Below are positions 31,482 through 39,888 of a stretch of DNA of 46,718 nt, piece after piece. The stretch's first letter is position 1, and each line of letters begins with the position of its first letter. The notes under the pieces are model-generated. The model did no database searches and had not been told where the DNA came from. It worked only from the letters and a program-made list of their open reading frames with translations. The position numbers and the translations under genes are program-made. The stretch spans positions 1 through 46,718 of the forward strand of contig USEU01000007.1 of NCBI GenBank assembly GCA_900553805.1. The letters are read 5' to 3'. The stretch is from an uncultured Eubacteriales bacterium. GTDB taxonomy: Bacteria; Bacillota; Clostridia; Oscillospirales; Oscillospiraceae.

Positions 31482-32678
31482 ATGAATATTCTGGTAACCG
31501 GCGCCAGGGGCATGGTGGGGACCGCCCTGGTGAACAATCTGAAAAACCTGCGCGACGGCAAGAACCGTACCCGCCCTGACTTGCACATTGGGGAGATCTT
31601 TGAATACGATCTCCAGTCTGCCCCCCAGGACCTGGATGATTACTGCCGCAGGGCGGACTTCGTGTTCAACCTGGCGGGGGTGAACCGGCCGGAAAAACCG
31701 GAGGACTTCATGAAGGGGAATTTCGGTTTCGCCTCCGATCTGCTGTGCTGCCTGAAAAGGCACGGCAATAAGGCGCCCATTATGCTGTCCTCCTCCATTC
31801 AGGCCACCCTTTCCGGCCGCTTCGGCGACAGCGAATACGGCCGCAGCAAAAAGGCGGGGGAGGAGCTGTTCTTCCGCTACGCGGAGGAAACCGGCGCAAA
31901 GGTGGCGGTATACCGCTTTTCCAACCTGATGGGTCACAGCCGCCCCAAGTACAACAGCGCCGTGAGCACCTTCTGCTGGGCGGTGGCCAACGATCAGCCC
32001 TTTACGGTGAACGACCGCAGCACGGAGCTGGAGCTATTGTACATCGACGACCTGGTGGAGGGCATGTTTGACCTGCTGGAGGGCAGGGAGCAGCACTGTG
32101 AGTTTGACGGCGTGGAAACAGTCCTGAAAGAGAATGGCCGCTACTGCTGCGTGCCCGTGACCCATAAGGTCACCCTGGGCGAAATCGTGGATCTGCTTCA
32201 GCAATTCAAGGCCCAGCCTGCCACGCTGCTGATGCCCAAAATGCCGGAGGGCTCCTTTGCCAAGAAGCTCTATTCCCTGTATCTGACCTATCTGCCCACG
32301 GATCGGTTCAAATACGCGCTGAAAATGAATGCCGACAGCCGCGGCTCCTTCACAGAGCTGCTGCACACGGCGGACTGCGGCCAGGTGTCCGTGAACATCA
32401 GCCGCCCCGGCGTCACCAAGGGGCAGCACTGGCACAACAGCAAGTGGGAGCAATTCATTGTGGTGTCCGGCCATGCCCTGATCCAGGAGCGCAACATTAA
32501 CACCGGCGAGACGGTGGAGTTTGAGGTTTCCGGGGATAAAATCGAATCGGTCTACATGATCCCCGGCTGGACGCACAACATCATTAACCTGTCCCAGACG
32601 GAGAATCTGGTCACGGTGATGACCTGCAACGAAATATTTGACCCCGCCCACCCGGATACCTTCCAGGAGTGTGTCTGA
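31482..32678 (+). CDS. bifunctional reductase/epimerase for UDP-FucNAc (CapF/FnlB type)
   Basis: The 398-residue protein has an N-terminal SDR domain (MNILVTGARGMVGTALV; NLAGVNRPEKPEDF; EYGRSKKAGEEL with Tyr-x3-Lys). A C-terminal cupin follows (about 285-390; NISRPGVTKGQHWHNSKWEQF with metal ligands H and E). This two-domain architecture is specific to CapF. It epimerises C3 and reduces C4 to give UDP-L-TalNAc. Start at 31482 with GAGGAG upstream. Confidence 0.92.
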   Translation: MNILVTGARGMVGTALVNNLKNLRDGKNRTRPDLHIGEIFEYDLQSAPQDLDDYCRRADFVFNLAGVNRPEKPEDFMKGNFGFASDLLCCLKRHGNKAPIMLSSSIQATLSGRFGDSEYGRSKKAGEELFFRYAEETGAKVAVYRFSNLMGHSRPKYNSAVSTFCWAVANDQPFTVNDRSTELELLYIDDLVEGMFDLLEGREQHCEFDGVETVLKENGRYCCVPVTHKVTLGEIVDLLQQFKAQPATLLMPKMPEGSFAKKLYSLYLTYLPTDRFKYALKMNADSRGSFTELLHTADCGQVSVNISRPGVTKGQHWHNSKWEQFIVVSGHALIQERNINTGETVEFEVSGDKIESVYMIPGWTHNIINLSQTENLVTVMTCNEIFDPAHPDTFQECV

Positions 32679-32679
32679 T

Positions 32680-33357
32680 ATGGACAGAGATAAGTTGATT
32701 GCGCTGCTGAAAAAGCATCACACCGCCTTTTCGGCTATGCTGAACGTATATAATCACCTCCCATTCAACAATTCCATCAAGGGAAAGGTGAAGCTTTCCA
32801 CCGGGGTTACCATGCTGAAAAAGTGCCGGATCGTCAGCGGCGGGACGGACAATGAAATTATCATCGGCGACCTGTCCACCCTGGAGCGCTGCGAGATCTA
32901 TATCTATGGCAGCCACAACACCATCCGCCTGGGCGACCGGGTCTCCTGTACCCAGGCCTGCTTCTGCATCGAGGGCGACCACAACCGCATCGAGATCGGC
33001 TACCACACCACCCTGTTCGGGGAAATTCAGCTGGCCGCCATCGAGGGGACAAAGATCACCATCGGCGAGGAATGCATTTTTTCCAGCAAGATCGAGCTGC
33101 GCACGGGAGATTCCCATACCGTCCTGCGCAAGGGTACCATGGAGCGGATCAACCCTTCCCGGTCCATCGGAATCGGCGACCACGTCTGGGTGGGCACCAA
33201 GGTCACCATGCTCAAGGGGACTCAGGTGCCCCGGGACTGCGTGGTGGGCGCCGGCTCCCTGCTGTGCAGGGCGTATGAGCACCCGAACTGCGTGATCGCC
33301 GGGGTGCCGGCCAAGGAAGTCAAGCAGGATATCGATTGGATGCGAGAGAGAATATAA
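32680..33357 (+). CDS. left-handed beta-helix (hexapeptide) acyltransferase
   Basis: 225 residues rich in [LIV]-G-x4 repeats (DNEIIIGDLSTL, HNTIRLGDRV, HNRIEIGYHT, GTKITIGEEC, RSIGIGDHVWVGTKVTML), ending VIAGVPAKEVKQDIDW. This is the fold of O/N-acetyltransferases acting on sugars. It starts one base after the capF stop. It is not part of the standard three-enzyme FucNAc pathway, so it probably acetylates the sugar or polymer; inference. Confidence 0.85.
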   Translation: MDRDKLIALLKKHHTAFSAMLNVYNHLPFNNSIKGKVKLSTGVTMLKKCRIVSGGTDNEIIIGDLSTLERCEIYIYGSHNTIRLGDRVSCTQACFCIEGDHNRIEIGYHTTLFGEIQLAAIEGTKITIGEECIFSSKIELRTGDSHTVLRKGTMERINPSRSIGIGDHVWVGTKVTMLKGTQVPRDCVVGAGSLLCRAYEHPNCVIAGVPAKEVKQDIDWMRERI

Positions 33358-33367
33358 GGAGGAGCGT

Positions 33368-34543
33368 ATGGCAGATTACAGCAAGGTGTCGTTTCAGAAC
33401 AACGGCAAATTAAAGCTGCTCATCATCGTGGGCACCCGGCCGGAGATCATCCGACTGGCGGCGGTGATCAACAAGACCCGGAAGTATTTTGACGTGATCC
33501 TGGCCCACACCGGGCAGAACTATGACTACAACCTGAACGGCGTGTTTTTCCACGACCTGGAGCTGAAGGACCCGGAGGTGTACATGGACGCCGTGGGCGC
33601 GGACCTGGGCGAGACCATGGGCAACATCATCGCCCAGAGCTACAAGCTGATGGCGGCCATCCGGCCGGACGCCGTGCTGGTGCTGGGGGATACCAACAGC
33701 TGCCTTTCCGTCATCGGTGCCAAGCGGCTGCACATTCCCATTTTCCACATGGAGGCGGGCAACCGCTGCAAGGACGAGTGCCTGCCCGAGGAGACCAACC
33801 GGCGGATCGTGGACATCATTTCCGACGTGAACATGGCCTATTCCGAGCATGCCCGGCGCTACCTGGCCGATACGGGTCTGCCCAGGGAGCGCACCTATGT
33901 TACCGGCTCCCCCATGGCGGAGGTGCTGCATCAGAACCTGGCGAAGATCGAGGCCTCCGATATTCACGCCCGCTTGGGGCTGGAAAAGGGCCGGTATATC
34001 CTGCTCTCCGCCCACCGGGAGGAGAACATTGACACCGAGAAGAATTTCCTCTCCCTGTTCCGCGCCATCAACGCCATGGCGGAGAAATATGACATGCCCA
34101 TCCTCTATTCCTGCCATCCCCGGTCCAGAAAGCGGATCGAGGAAAGCGGCTTCCGGCTGGACCGGCGGGTCATTCAGCATGAGCCCCTGGGCTTCCATGA
34201 CTACAACTGCCTCCAGATGAACGCCTTCTGCGTGGTGTCCGACTCCGGCACCCTGCCGGAGGAGAGCAGCTTCTTCACCAGCGTGGGCCATCCCTTCCCG
34301 GCGGTGTGCATCCGCACCAGCACCGAGCGTCCTGAGGCGCTGGACAAGGGCTGCTTCGTCCTGGCGGGCATCGAGGGCGGCAGCCTGCTCCAGGCTGTGG
34401 ACGTGGCGGTGGAGATGAACCGCAACGGCGACCTGGGCATTCCCGTGCCGGACTACACCGACGAGAACGTATCCGACAAGGTGGTCAGGCTCATTCAGAG
34501 CTACACCGGTGTGGTGAACAAAATGGTGTGGCGGAAGCAGTAA
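33368..34543 (+). CDS. UDP-N-acetylglucosamine/talosamine 2-epimerase (CapG/FnlC type)
   Basis: The 391-residue GT-B fold epimerase of the WecB/CapG family has LLIIVGTRPEIIRLAAVI, HTGQNYD, VLGDTNSCLSVIGA, HMEAGNRCKDECLPEETNR and LSAHREENID. In context it converts UDP-L-TalNAc to UDP-L-FucNAc. AGGAGG site 4 bases before ATG. Last gene of the cassette; no glycosyltransferase, flippase or polymerase is adjacent, so the product must be used elsewhere. Confidence 0.92.
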   Translation: MADYSKVSFQNNGKLKLLIIVGTRPEIIRLAAVINKTRKYFDVILAHTGQNYDYNLNGVFFHDLELKDPEVYMDAVGADLGETMGNIIAQSYKLMAAIRPDAVLVLGDTNSCLSVIGAKRLHIPIFHMEAGNRCKDECLPEETNRRIVDIISDVNMAYSEHARRYLADTGLPRERTYVTGSPMAEVLHQNLAKIEASDIHARLGLEKGRYILLSAHREENIDTEKNFLSLFRAINAMAEKYDMPILYSCHPRSRKRIEESGFRLDRRVIQHEPLGFHDYNCLQMNAFCVVSDSGTLPEESSFFTSVGHPFPAVCIRTSTERPEALDKGCFVLAGIEGGSLLQAVDVAVEMNRNGDLGIPVPDYTDENVSDKVVRLIQSYTGVVNKMVWRKQ

Positions 34544-34566
34544 CCGGCAAAAAATGAAAAAATGTG

Positions 34567-34595
34567 TTGACCTGCTGTCCTTTTTCGGTTATAAT
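34567..34595 (+). promoter_or_regulatory. rpmH promoter
   Basis: TTGACC (34567-34572), 17-bp spacer, TATAAT (34590-34595). Confidence 0.8.
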
Positions 34596-34688
34596 ACTCT
34601 GGCATGACTGTGAAAGTCAGTAATTGTGCGTTGCTGCGGCCCAGTGGGCTGTCGAGCATATGAAGTTCAGCAAGGAGGTGTATCTTTT

Positions 34689-34823
34689 ATGAAGCGTACC
34701 TATCAGCCCAGCAGACGTCACCGTTCCAAGGTGCATGGTTTCCGTCAGAGAATGGCTTCTTCCAACGGTCGTAAGGTTCTTGCCCGCCGCCGTGCGAAGG
34801 GCCGCAAGGTTCTGTCCGCTTGA
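34689..34823 (+). CDS. rpmH: 50S ribosomal protein L34
   Basis: 44 residues, [20 protein letters not shown] start and Arg-rich end typical of L34. AAGGAGG site. It lies upstream of rnpA as in nearly all bacteria, but dnaA, the common divergent neighbour, is absent here. Confidence 0.97.
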   Translation: MKRTYQPSRRHRSKVHGFRQRMASSNGRKVLARRRAKGRKVLSA

Positions 34824-34868
34824 TGAGCATTGGGCACCCCGGTGTGGGAATGTTGCTCTGAGCGAAAT

Positions 34869-34913
34869 GGGAGCAAAAGCGGGGTGAAAGGTATTCGCCC
34901 CGCTCCCTTTTTT
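34869..34913 (+). terminator. terminator/attenuator between rpmH and rnpA
   Basis: GGGAGC...GCGGGG pairs with CCCCGCTCCC followed by T6. Partial readthrough would set a high rpmH to rnpA ratio. Confidence 0.75.
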
Positions 34914-34968
34914 ATGGGGGCTGACACGCGTGCCCCGGAGGCGACAGTCGAATTTTGGAGTTGGCGCT

Positions 34969-35319
34969 ATGAAGTATTCCACCAGTCTGAAGCTCAATCA
35001 TATTTTCCGGCGGCTGTACCATACCTCCGGCGTGGCCGATTCGTATCTGGTGCTCTACGCCCGCAGAAACCGCCAGGGGATTAACCGGGTGGGCATCACT
35101 GTGGGGAAAAAGCTGGGTCACGCGGTGTACCGCAACCGTACCCGCCGCCGCCTGCGGGAGATCTACCGGCTGAATGAGCAGCGGTTCCAGCCCGGCTGGG
35201 ACATTGTGGTGGTGGCCCGCACCCGTGCGGTGGAGGCCCCCTTTCAGCGCCTGACGGCAAGCTACCTGAACCTGGCCGCCAAGGCCGGGATCCTGCGGGA
35301 GGCGGGTGAGCAGCCGTGA
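34969..35319 (+). CDS. rnpA: ribonuclease P protein component
   Basis: 116 residues from the ATG at 34969 (TTGGAG upstream). The family signature [22 protein letters not shown] is intact, as are FRRLYHTSG and [10 protein letters not shown]. It assists the RNase P RNA in tRNA 5' maturation. Stop overlaps yidD start. Confidence 0.95.
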   Translation: MKYSTSLKLNHIFRRLYHTSGVADSYLVLYARRNRQGINRVGITVGKKLGHAVYRNRTRRRLREIYRLNEQRFQPGWDIVVVARTRAVEAPFQRLTASYLNLAAKAGILREAGEQP

Positions 35320-35528
35320 AAAGAGCATTGCTGTGCCTGATCCGATTTTATCAGAAGAACATTTCCCCTGCATTTCCGCCCCGGTGCCGGTTCCGCCCCA
35401 CCTGCTCGGCCTATGCCTATGAGGCGATACGCCGCTACGGGGCAATCCGCGGCGGCTGGCTGGCGATCAAGCGGATCGCCAAATGCCACCCGTTTTACCA
35501 TGGGGACTTTTATGACCCCGTCCCATGA
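35316..35528 (+). CDS. yidD: membrane protein insertion efficiency factor YidD
   Basis: 70 residues beginning at GTG 35316: [31 protein letters not shown], the YidD signature, with [15 protein letters not shown] at the end. The GTG overlaps the rnpA TGA by 4 bases. Confidence 0.94.
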   Translation: MKRALLCLIRFYQKNISPAFPPRCRFRPTCSAYAYEAIRRYGAIRGGWLAIKRIAKCHPFYHGDFYDPVP

Positions 35529-35561
35529 AGCAATGACTTCAAAGAATAAGGAGGAAAGTCC

Positions 35562-36806
35562 ATGTTCCTGTTCTCCCTTGCTGATATCATCCAGGTCCCC
35601 TTCGGCTATCTGATGGGCTGGCTGTATCAGTTTACCAACAACTATGGTATCGCGCTGATCCTGTTCTCCGTCATCGTGCAACTGGTGATGCTGCCCATGA
35701 CGGCCAAATCCAAGAAGAGCATGATGAAGATGTCCCGCCTTCAGCCCCGGATGCAGGAGATCCAGCGCCGCTATGCCGACGATCCCCAGCGCCAGAACGC
35801 GGCCATTCAGGCCATGTACAAGGAAGAGGGTGTATCCATGGGCGGCGGCTGCCTGTGGAGCCTGGTGCCCATGCTGATCATCATCCCCCTGTATACCGTG
35901 GTGCGTCAGCCCCTGGTGTACATGCTCCATGAGAGCCTGGAGACGGCCAACCAGATCGTGGACGTGCTGAAAACTGCCGCCCCCGAGGCTTTTGGCTCCA
36001 ACGCCTATTACAATCAGATCACCGCCGCCCAGCTGATCCCCCAGTATGCCGACGTGCTGAAGGAGGCCATCCCCACCATCAGTGATACCGTGCTGAACGG
36101 TGTCAACTTCGGTTTCCTGGGCTGCAACCTGGGCCTGATCCCGCCCTTTAACGTGTTTGCCTCCACCTTCTGGACCTGGCCCAACGTGGGCCTGTTCCTG
36201 CTGGCGCTGCTGTCTGCCGGCAACCAGGTGGTCACCATGTGGATCAACCAGAAGATGAACGACTCCGTGGTTACCAATAAGGACGGCATCCAGGACAAGG
36301 AGACCGCCCAGAATTCCCAGGCCGCCCAGACCGGCAAGGTCATGATGTATACCATGCCGCTGATGATGCTGTGGATCGGCTTCACTGTGCCCGCCTCCCT
36401 GTCGCTGTACTGGCTGATCGGCGGCGTGGTGCGCACCATCGAGGATGTGCTGCTGACCAAGAAGTACCGCACCCAGTATGATGCCGAGGATGCCGAGCGG
36501 CTGAAGCGCCGCCTGGAGCAGGACCGCATCGAGGCCGAGAAAGAGCAGCAGCGGGCCGAGCGCCGGGCCGCCAACCCCGACGGCATCACCGAAAACACCA
36601 GCAAGAAAAAGATGCAGAAGAAGCAGCGCGAGCAGGAGGAAGCCGAGCGCTCCGCCGCTGCCAGGGAATATGCCGCCAGAAAGGGCCTGGTAACGGAAGA
36701 GGAAGAAAGCCAGACCGAGACCATGTCCGGCATTGCCGACCGCCCCTACTGCAAGGGCCGCAACTACGATCCCAACCGCTACGCTTCCAATCAAACGGAG
36801 GAATGA
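35562..36806 (+). CDS. yidC: membrane protein insertase YidC
   Basis: The 414-residue Oxa1/YidC insertase of the short Firmicutes type lacks a large periplasmic domain. Its core TM block is YGIALILFSVIVQLVMLPMTAKSKKSMMKM. The cytoplasmic coiled hairpin is QEIQRRYADDPQRQNAA, then GCLWSLVPMLIIIPLY. The late TMs include MPLMMLWIGFTVPASLSLYW. The last ~110 residues are a highly charged Glu/Arg/Lys tail (AEDAERLKRRLEQDR), longer than usual. No lipobox. AGGAGG site. Confidence 0.95.
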   Translation: MFLFSLADIIQVPFGYLMGWLYQFTNNYGIALILFSVIVQLVMLPMTAKSKKSMMKMSRLQPRMQEIQRRYADDPQRQNAAIQAMYKEEGVSMGGGCLWSLVPMLIIIPLYTVVRQPLVYMLHESLETANQIVDVLKTAAPEAFGSNAYYNQITAAQLIPQYADVLKEAIPTISDTVLNGVNFGFLGCNLGLIPPFNVFASTFWTWPNVGLFLLALLSAGNQVVTMWINQKMNDSVVTNKDGIQDKETAQNSQAAQTGKVMMYTMPLMMLWIGFTVPASLSLYWLIGGVVRTIEDVLLTKKYRTQYDAEDAERLKRRLEQDRIEAEKEQQRAERRAANPDGITENTSKKKMQKKQREQEEAERSAAAREYAARKGLVTEEEESQTETMSGIADRPYCKGRNYDPNRYASNQTEE

Positions 36807-36809
36807 TCC

Positions 36810-37715
36810 ATGGAAAAGAAAAGCATTATCACAGGCAAGACCATTGATGAGGCAAAGGCCAACGCTTCCGCCCAGCTAGGTCTGGATGCCGACAGCTTCT
36901 CCTATCAGGTGGTTCAGATGCCCAAATCCGGCTTCCTGGGCATCGGCGCCCAGCCTGCCAAGATCGAGGTGACCTACCAGGTGCCCGATCCTGCCCCCGA
37001 GGCACCGAAGGTGGCCCTGTCCGCCGCCTCCCGCTCCAAGCCCAAGCCCCCCAAGAAGCCGGAGCCCAAGCCCGAGCAGCCCCAGCCCGCCCCCGCGCCC
37101 CAGCCCAAAGCGGAGCCGGAGGTGAAGAGCGAGCCTGCTGAGCCCCAGAGCAAGCCCGAGCGCCGGGAGCGTCCTCCCCGTGAGCCGAGAGAGCCCAGGG
37201 AGAAAAAGCCCCAGGCCCCCAAGGCTCCCAAGGAGCCGAAGGTGTACGCCCCTGCCGAGCCGGGCAGCGTGGAGGAAAAGATCGAGACCTTCATTGCGGG
37301 CCTGCTGGAACGCATGGATTCCAAGGCCGTGCCCCACTGCTGGAAGGAAGATGGCAATACATACCAGGTGGAGCTGGTGGGTGAGGATCTGGGTTACCTG
37401 ATTGGCCGCCGGGGCGACACTCTGGACGCCATTCAGCACCTGGCCAATTATTCCATCAACCGGGGCGTTGAGGGCCGTGTCCGCATCAATGTGGATGCCG
37501 AGAGCTACCGGGAGAAGCGGGAGGAGAGCCTGCGCCGCTACGCGGTGAAGAAGGCCCAGCAGGTGCTGAAAATGCGCCGCCGCACCACCCTGGAGCCGAT
37601 GAACGCCTATGAGCGTCATGTCATCCATGCCGCCCTTCAGGACATGGACAACATCACCACCCATTCCACCGGCGTCGAACCAAACCGCTGCGTCGTCATC
37701 GAGTACGTCCGTTAA
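36810..37715 (+). CDS. jag: RNA-binding protein Jag/KhpB
   Basis: 301 residues: Jag-N domain (1-55, with KSGFLGIGAQPAKIEV); a long Pro/Lys/Glu linker (about 65-150) without fixed structure; a KH domain (about 165-235, GEDLGYLIGRRGDTLDAIQHL, where GxxG is IGRRG); and an R3H domain (YERHVIHAALQDMDNITTHSTG). It partners with KhpA in RNA binding linked to cell division and envelope homeostasis. Starts 3 bp after yidC. Confidence 0.94.
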   Translation: MEKKSIITGKTIDEAKANASAQLGLDADSFSYQVVQMPKSGFLGIGAQPAKIEVTYQVPDPAPEAPKVALSAASRSKPKPPKKPEPKPEQPQPAPAPQPKAEPEVKSEPAEPQSKPERRERPPREPREPREKKPQAPKAPKEPKVYAPAEPGSVEEKIETFIAGLLERMDSKAVPHCWKEDGNTYQVELVGEDLGYLIGRRGDTLDAIQHLANYSINRGVEGRVRINVDAESYREKREESLRRYAVKKAQQVLKMRRRTTLEPMNAYERHVIHAALQDMDNITTHSTGVEPNRCVVIEYVR

Positions 37716-37722
37716 ACAGGCA

Positions 37723-37754
37723 CCCCCCATGGGCTGCGGCCCATGGGGGGTTTA
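37723..37754 (+). terminator. terminator after jag
   Basis: CCCCCCATGGG / CCCATGGGGGG stem, 6-base loop, TTTAT. mnmE, the usual next gene, does not follow. Confidence 0.85.
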
Positions 37755-37794
37755 TCGCTTCCATAAGGTACACAAACTGAAAGTGGGGAATGAA

Positions 37795-37955
37795 GGCAAC
37801 ACCGCGCAATTGTGTCTGCGAGCCGCAGCCGTTTTTTTGCCCCACTTCTTCAGTTTGAAAAACGAGAAATACATACAGTATACCTTCGTTTTCCAAACTT
37901 TGAATTGAGCCAAAAATCCAGGCTGGGGCTTCTTGCCAAATTGTGCGGTGTTGCC
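37795..37955. repeat. long (161-bp) GGCAAC element
   Basis: The ends are identical in type to the 66-bp copy. The middle carries an extra module bounded by GCCCCA and TGGGGC that itself contains AGTTTGAAAAACG / CGTTTTCCAAACT arms. The whole can fold into one long hairpin. Same orientation as the copy at 41588-41805. No protein-coding capacity is evident. Confidence 0.85.
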
Positions 37956-38043
37956 TGAACATTGCAATGTGTGTCATATATTGGACATAATGTGTGGTAG
38001 TATTTATCTGCGAAAGAAAAAGCACACAAATACGAAGTTAAGG

Positions 38044-38072
38044 TTGACATTCTGCAAATTGTAGAATAAAGT
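38044..38072 (+). promoter_or_regulatory. promoter of the Cas12/TnpB-like gene
   Basis: TTGACA (38044-38049), 17-bp spacer, TAAAGT (38067-38072); AAAAGGGG then GTG at 38093. Confidence 0.55.
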
Positions 38073-38092
38073 AAAGAAAAGGGGCGACTGCA

Positions 38093-39712
38093 GTGGAAGT
38101 TCAGTACAATAAAATTGATGTTTACCCGATGAAAATAAGGCTTTACCCTACAAAAGAACAGGCAAAAACAATCGATGGGTGGCTAATGGGATTGCAAAAG
38201 GCGTATAACATGACGCTGTATGCCCTGAAAGAGGGGGTGCCGGAGCTTCGCCAAAAATCTAAGAGTGGAGATGCAGAATTCCCCAACTGGAAGTATATTG
38301 GAAAACGGGAGTGGCTGGATGAGCTGAGAAAGAATAGCCCGTGTGTGGCTAATGTGCCTGGGGGGTGCTTGTCATCTACGGTTGGCGGCGCACTGGGGGC
38401 AGATATGCGGAAGGCATGGGAGAGCCAGGGAAAACTGCCTGTGGATGCTTGGTTTCGTGCAACTGACGCAAATGGGCGACATATTGTACGCTGGTATTCG
38501 GACGCTAAACCAAGAAAAAGTTGCTTTTTCCAGATTGAGGCGGGGAAGATAAGCAGAGAAAAGCAAAGTGTGTATATTACACTACGTAAGGATTTTCGAG
38601 TAAAAGCGCGGGGGTGGAATGACAAAATCCGTTTTTCAGAGGAGTCAGATGAAGGCTTTTTTGAGAAATACCGGGACAGTAAGAAAGTGCTTAGTTTGAG
38701 AGTGAGTAGGGATAATTGCGGAGATTATTTTGCCACTATCACATTAAAGGATGTATATCGACCGACAAAGGTTGAAGCTGAAAGAAAAGGAGTCGGAATT
38801 GATGTTGGGGTTCGCGCAATGGCAACGGATTCGGATGGGAGGGTTTACGAGAACCCCCGAATAAAGCAAAAATTTGAGGATAAAAAAACGGAGTTGGGGC
38901 GACAGCTGTCCCGACGCTATGGGGCGAAGAACAAGCAATTCCGGCAGGATTGCAAAGAGGCGCGAAGCTTTAATAGGTTGCACGAGTCAGAAATCAATGA
39001 AAAGCTTGTAGTTCCAAAGACGGTTTTGCCATCGAGGCGTTATAATCAAGCACAATTGAAGCTGTCTAAATTGGAACGTAAAATGCGGCGAAAACGAGAT
39101 ATGGCGCAGCATGTCTATTCAGCAGAAGTTGTCAGGAAGGCAAGTTTGGTTGCCATTGAAAACTTGAATGTGAAGGGAATGATGGCCGATTCCAATCTCG
39201 CAGACAGATTGTCCGATGCGGCTATGTCTGAGCTTTTGCGCAAACTCAAATACAAAGCGGAGTGGTCGGGAGCCAGTTACCATGCGATTGGTACATTTAC
39301 TGCATCAACACAGCGGTGTGCGAAATGTGGATATATCCTGCGGGGAGAAAATAAATTGGCGCGTGATGATTCCGTTTTTGTATGCCCGGTCTGCAGAAAT
39401 GTGGATGGCCGGGACGCTAACGCAGCAAAATCGATTTTGCAAGTTGCACAGAAGGAAATTTCCGAGGGGGTTCCTTCGGCGGATTTGATAAAGAAATTGG
39501 AGGTGAAGAAAACAAAAACCTACCCGGATAAGCCTATTGGTAAGGCTTTTCCAAATGTTTTTACCCATTTTAGCGAGGAGTATAAGAAGCAAAAGAGAAA
39601 TCCATTTGTAATTGTTGATGAGAATAAAAATGTCCTGAATGATGCCCAAGGATATGGGTATCGTAACAGACAGAGTGCGCAGAAATTCTGGGCACATAAA
39701 ATGAACCAATAA
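38093..39712 (+). CDS. compact Cas12/TnpB-like RNA-guided nuclease
   Basis: 539 residues. The N-terminus MKIRLYPTKEQAKTIDGWL (from residue 13) is the TnpB/Cas12f-type start. A RuvC nuclease split in three is intact: RuvC-I GVGIDVGVRAMATDSDG with D237; RuvC-II SLVAIENLNVKGM with E356; RuvC-III VDGRDANAAKSIL with D441. A zinc knuckle pair C409-x2-C412 and C431-x2-C434 lies between II and III, as in TnpB. About 90 residues extend beyond RuvC-III, and the N-terminal recognition part (~230 residues) is longer than in common TnpB. Base use is much more AT-rich than neighbours, suggesting transfer. It is followed by a structured non-coding stretch and a CRISPR array, so it is probably a guide-RNA effector. 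GTG start chosen for AAAAGGGG upstream; ATG 38129 is possible. Confidence 0.88.
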   Translation: MEVQYNKIDVYPMKIRLYPTKEQAKTIDGWLMGLQKAYNMTLYALKEGVPELRQKSKSGDAEFPNWKYIGKREWLDELRKNSPCVANVPGGCLSSTVGGALGADMRKAWESQGKLPVDAWFRATDANGRHIVRWYSDAKPRKSCFFQIEAGKISREKQSVYITLRKDFRVKARGWNDKIRFSEESDEGFFEKYRDSKKVLSLRVSRDNCGDYFATITLKDVYRPTKVEAERKGVGIDVGVRAMATDSDGRVYENPRIKQKFEDKKTELGRQLSRRYGAKNKQFRQDCKEARSFNRLHESEINEKLVVPKTVLPSRRYNQAQLKLSKLERKMRRKRDMAQHVYSAEVVRKASLVAIENLNVKGMMADSNLADRLSDAAMSELLRKLKYKAEWSGASYHAIGTFTASTQRCAKCGYILRGENKLARDDSVFVCPVCRNVDGRDANAAKSILQVAQKEISEGVPSADLIKKLEVKKTKTYPDKPIGKAFPNVFTHFSEEYKKQKRNPFVIVDENKNVLNDAQGYGYRNRQSAQKFWAHKMNQ

Positions 39713-39845
39713 ATTTTATTTCGTGAGGTGCAGCCACGAGGTGCGAATAGGAAGTACGCAGCAATGTGCTGAATCGTTCGCACGAAAATTGGCATTTTTG
39801 AAAACCAAAGCCAATAATCATATCCATAAAAACAGAGGTAGACGC
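39713..39845 (+). ncRNA. putative tracrRNA / omega-RNA-like scaffold
   Basis: Between the nuclease stop and the array lie three nested stems. They are TCGTG/CACGA (39721-39725, 39735-39739); GTGCGAA/TTCGCAC (39741-39747, 39777-39783) enclosing CAGCA/TGCTG (39759-39763, 39767-39771); and ATTGGC/GCCAAT (39788-39793, 39810-39815). A bipartite anti-repeat candidate follows: TCATATCCA (39818-39826) pairs with TGGTTATGA of the repeat with one mismatch, and CAGAGGTAG (about 39833-39841) pairs with CAACCTATG with two mismatches. The order effector, stems, anti-repeat, array is that of Cas12f loci. RNA ends and promoter are unknown. Confidence 0.6.
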
Positions 39846-39888
39846 AACATGCTGTAACCCTATTAGCCACTAGACACAGGATCTTGCA

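Noticed and set aside
37696..38050. minus-strand frames inside the 161-bp element that resemble those in the 218-bp element
   Set aside because: Similarity follows from the repeat itself; no start signals, and indels between copies break the frames.
38093..39712. plain IS200/605 TnpB transposon
   Set aside because: No tnpA, no recognisable transposon ends, longer protein than usual TnpB, and an adjacent array; kept only as the evolutionary source.
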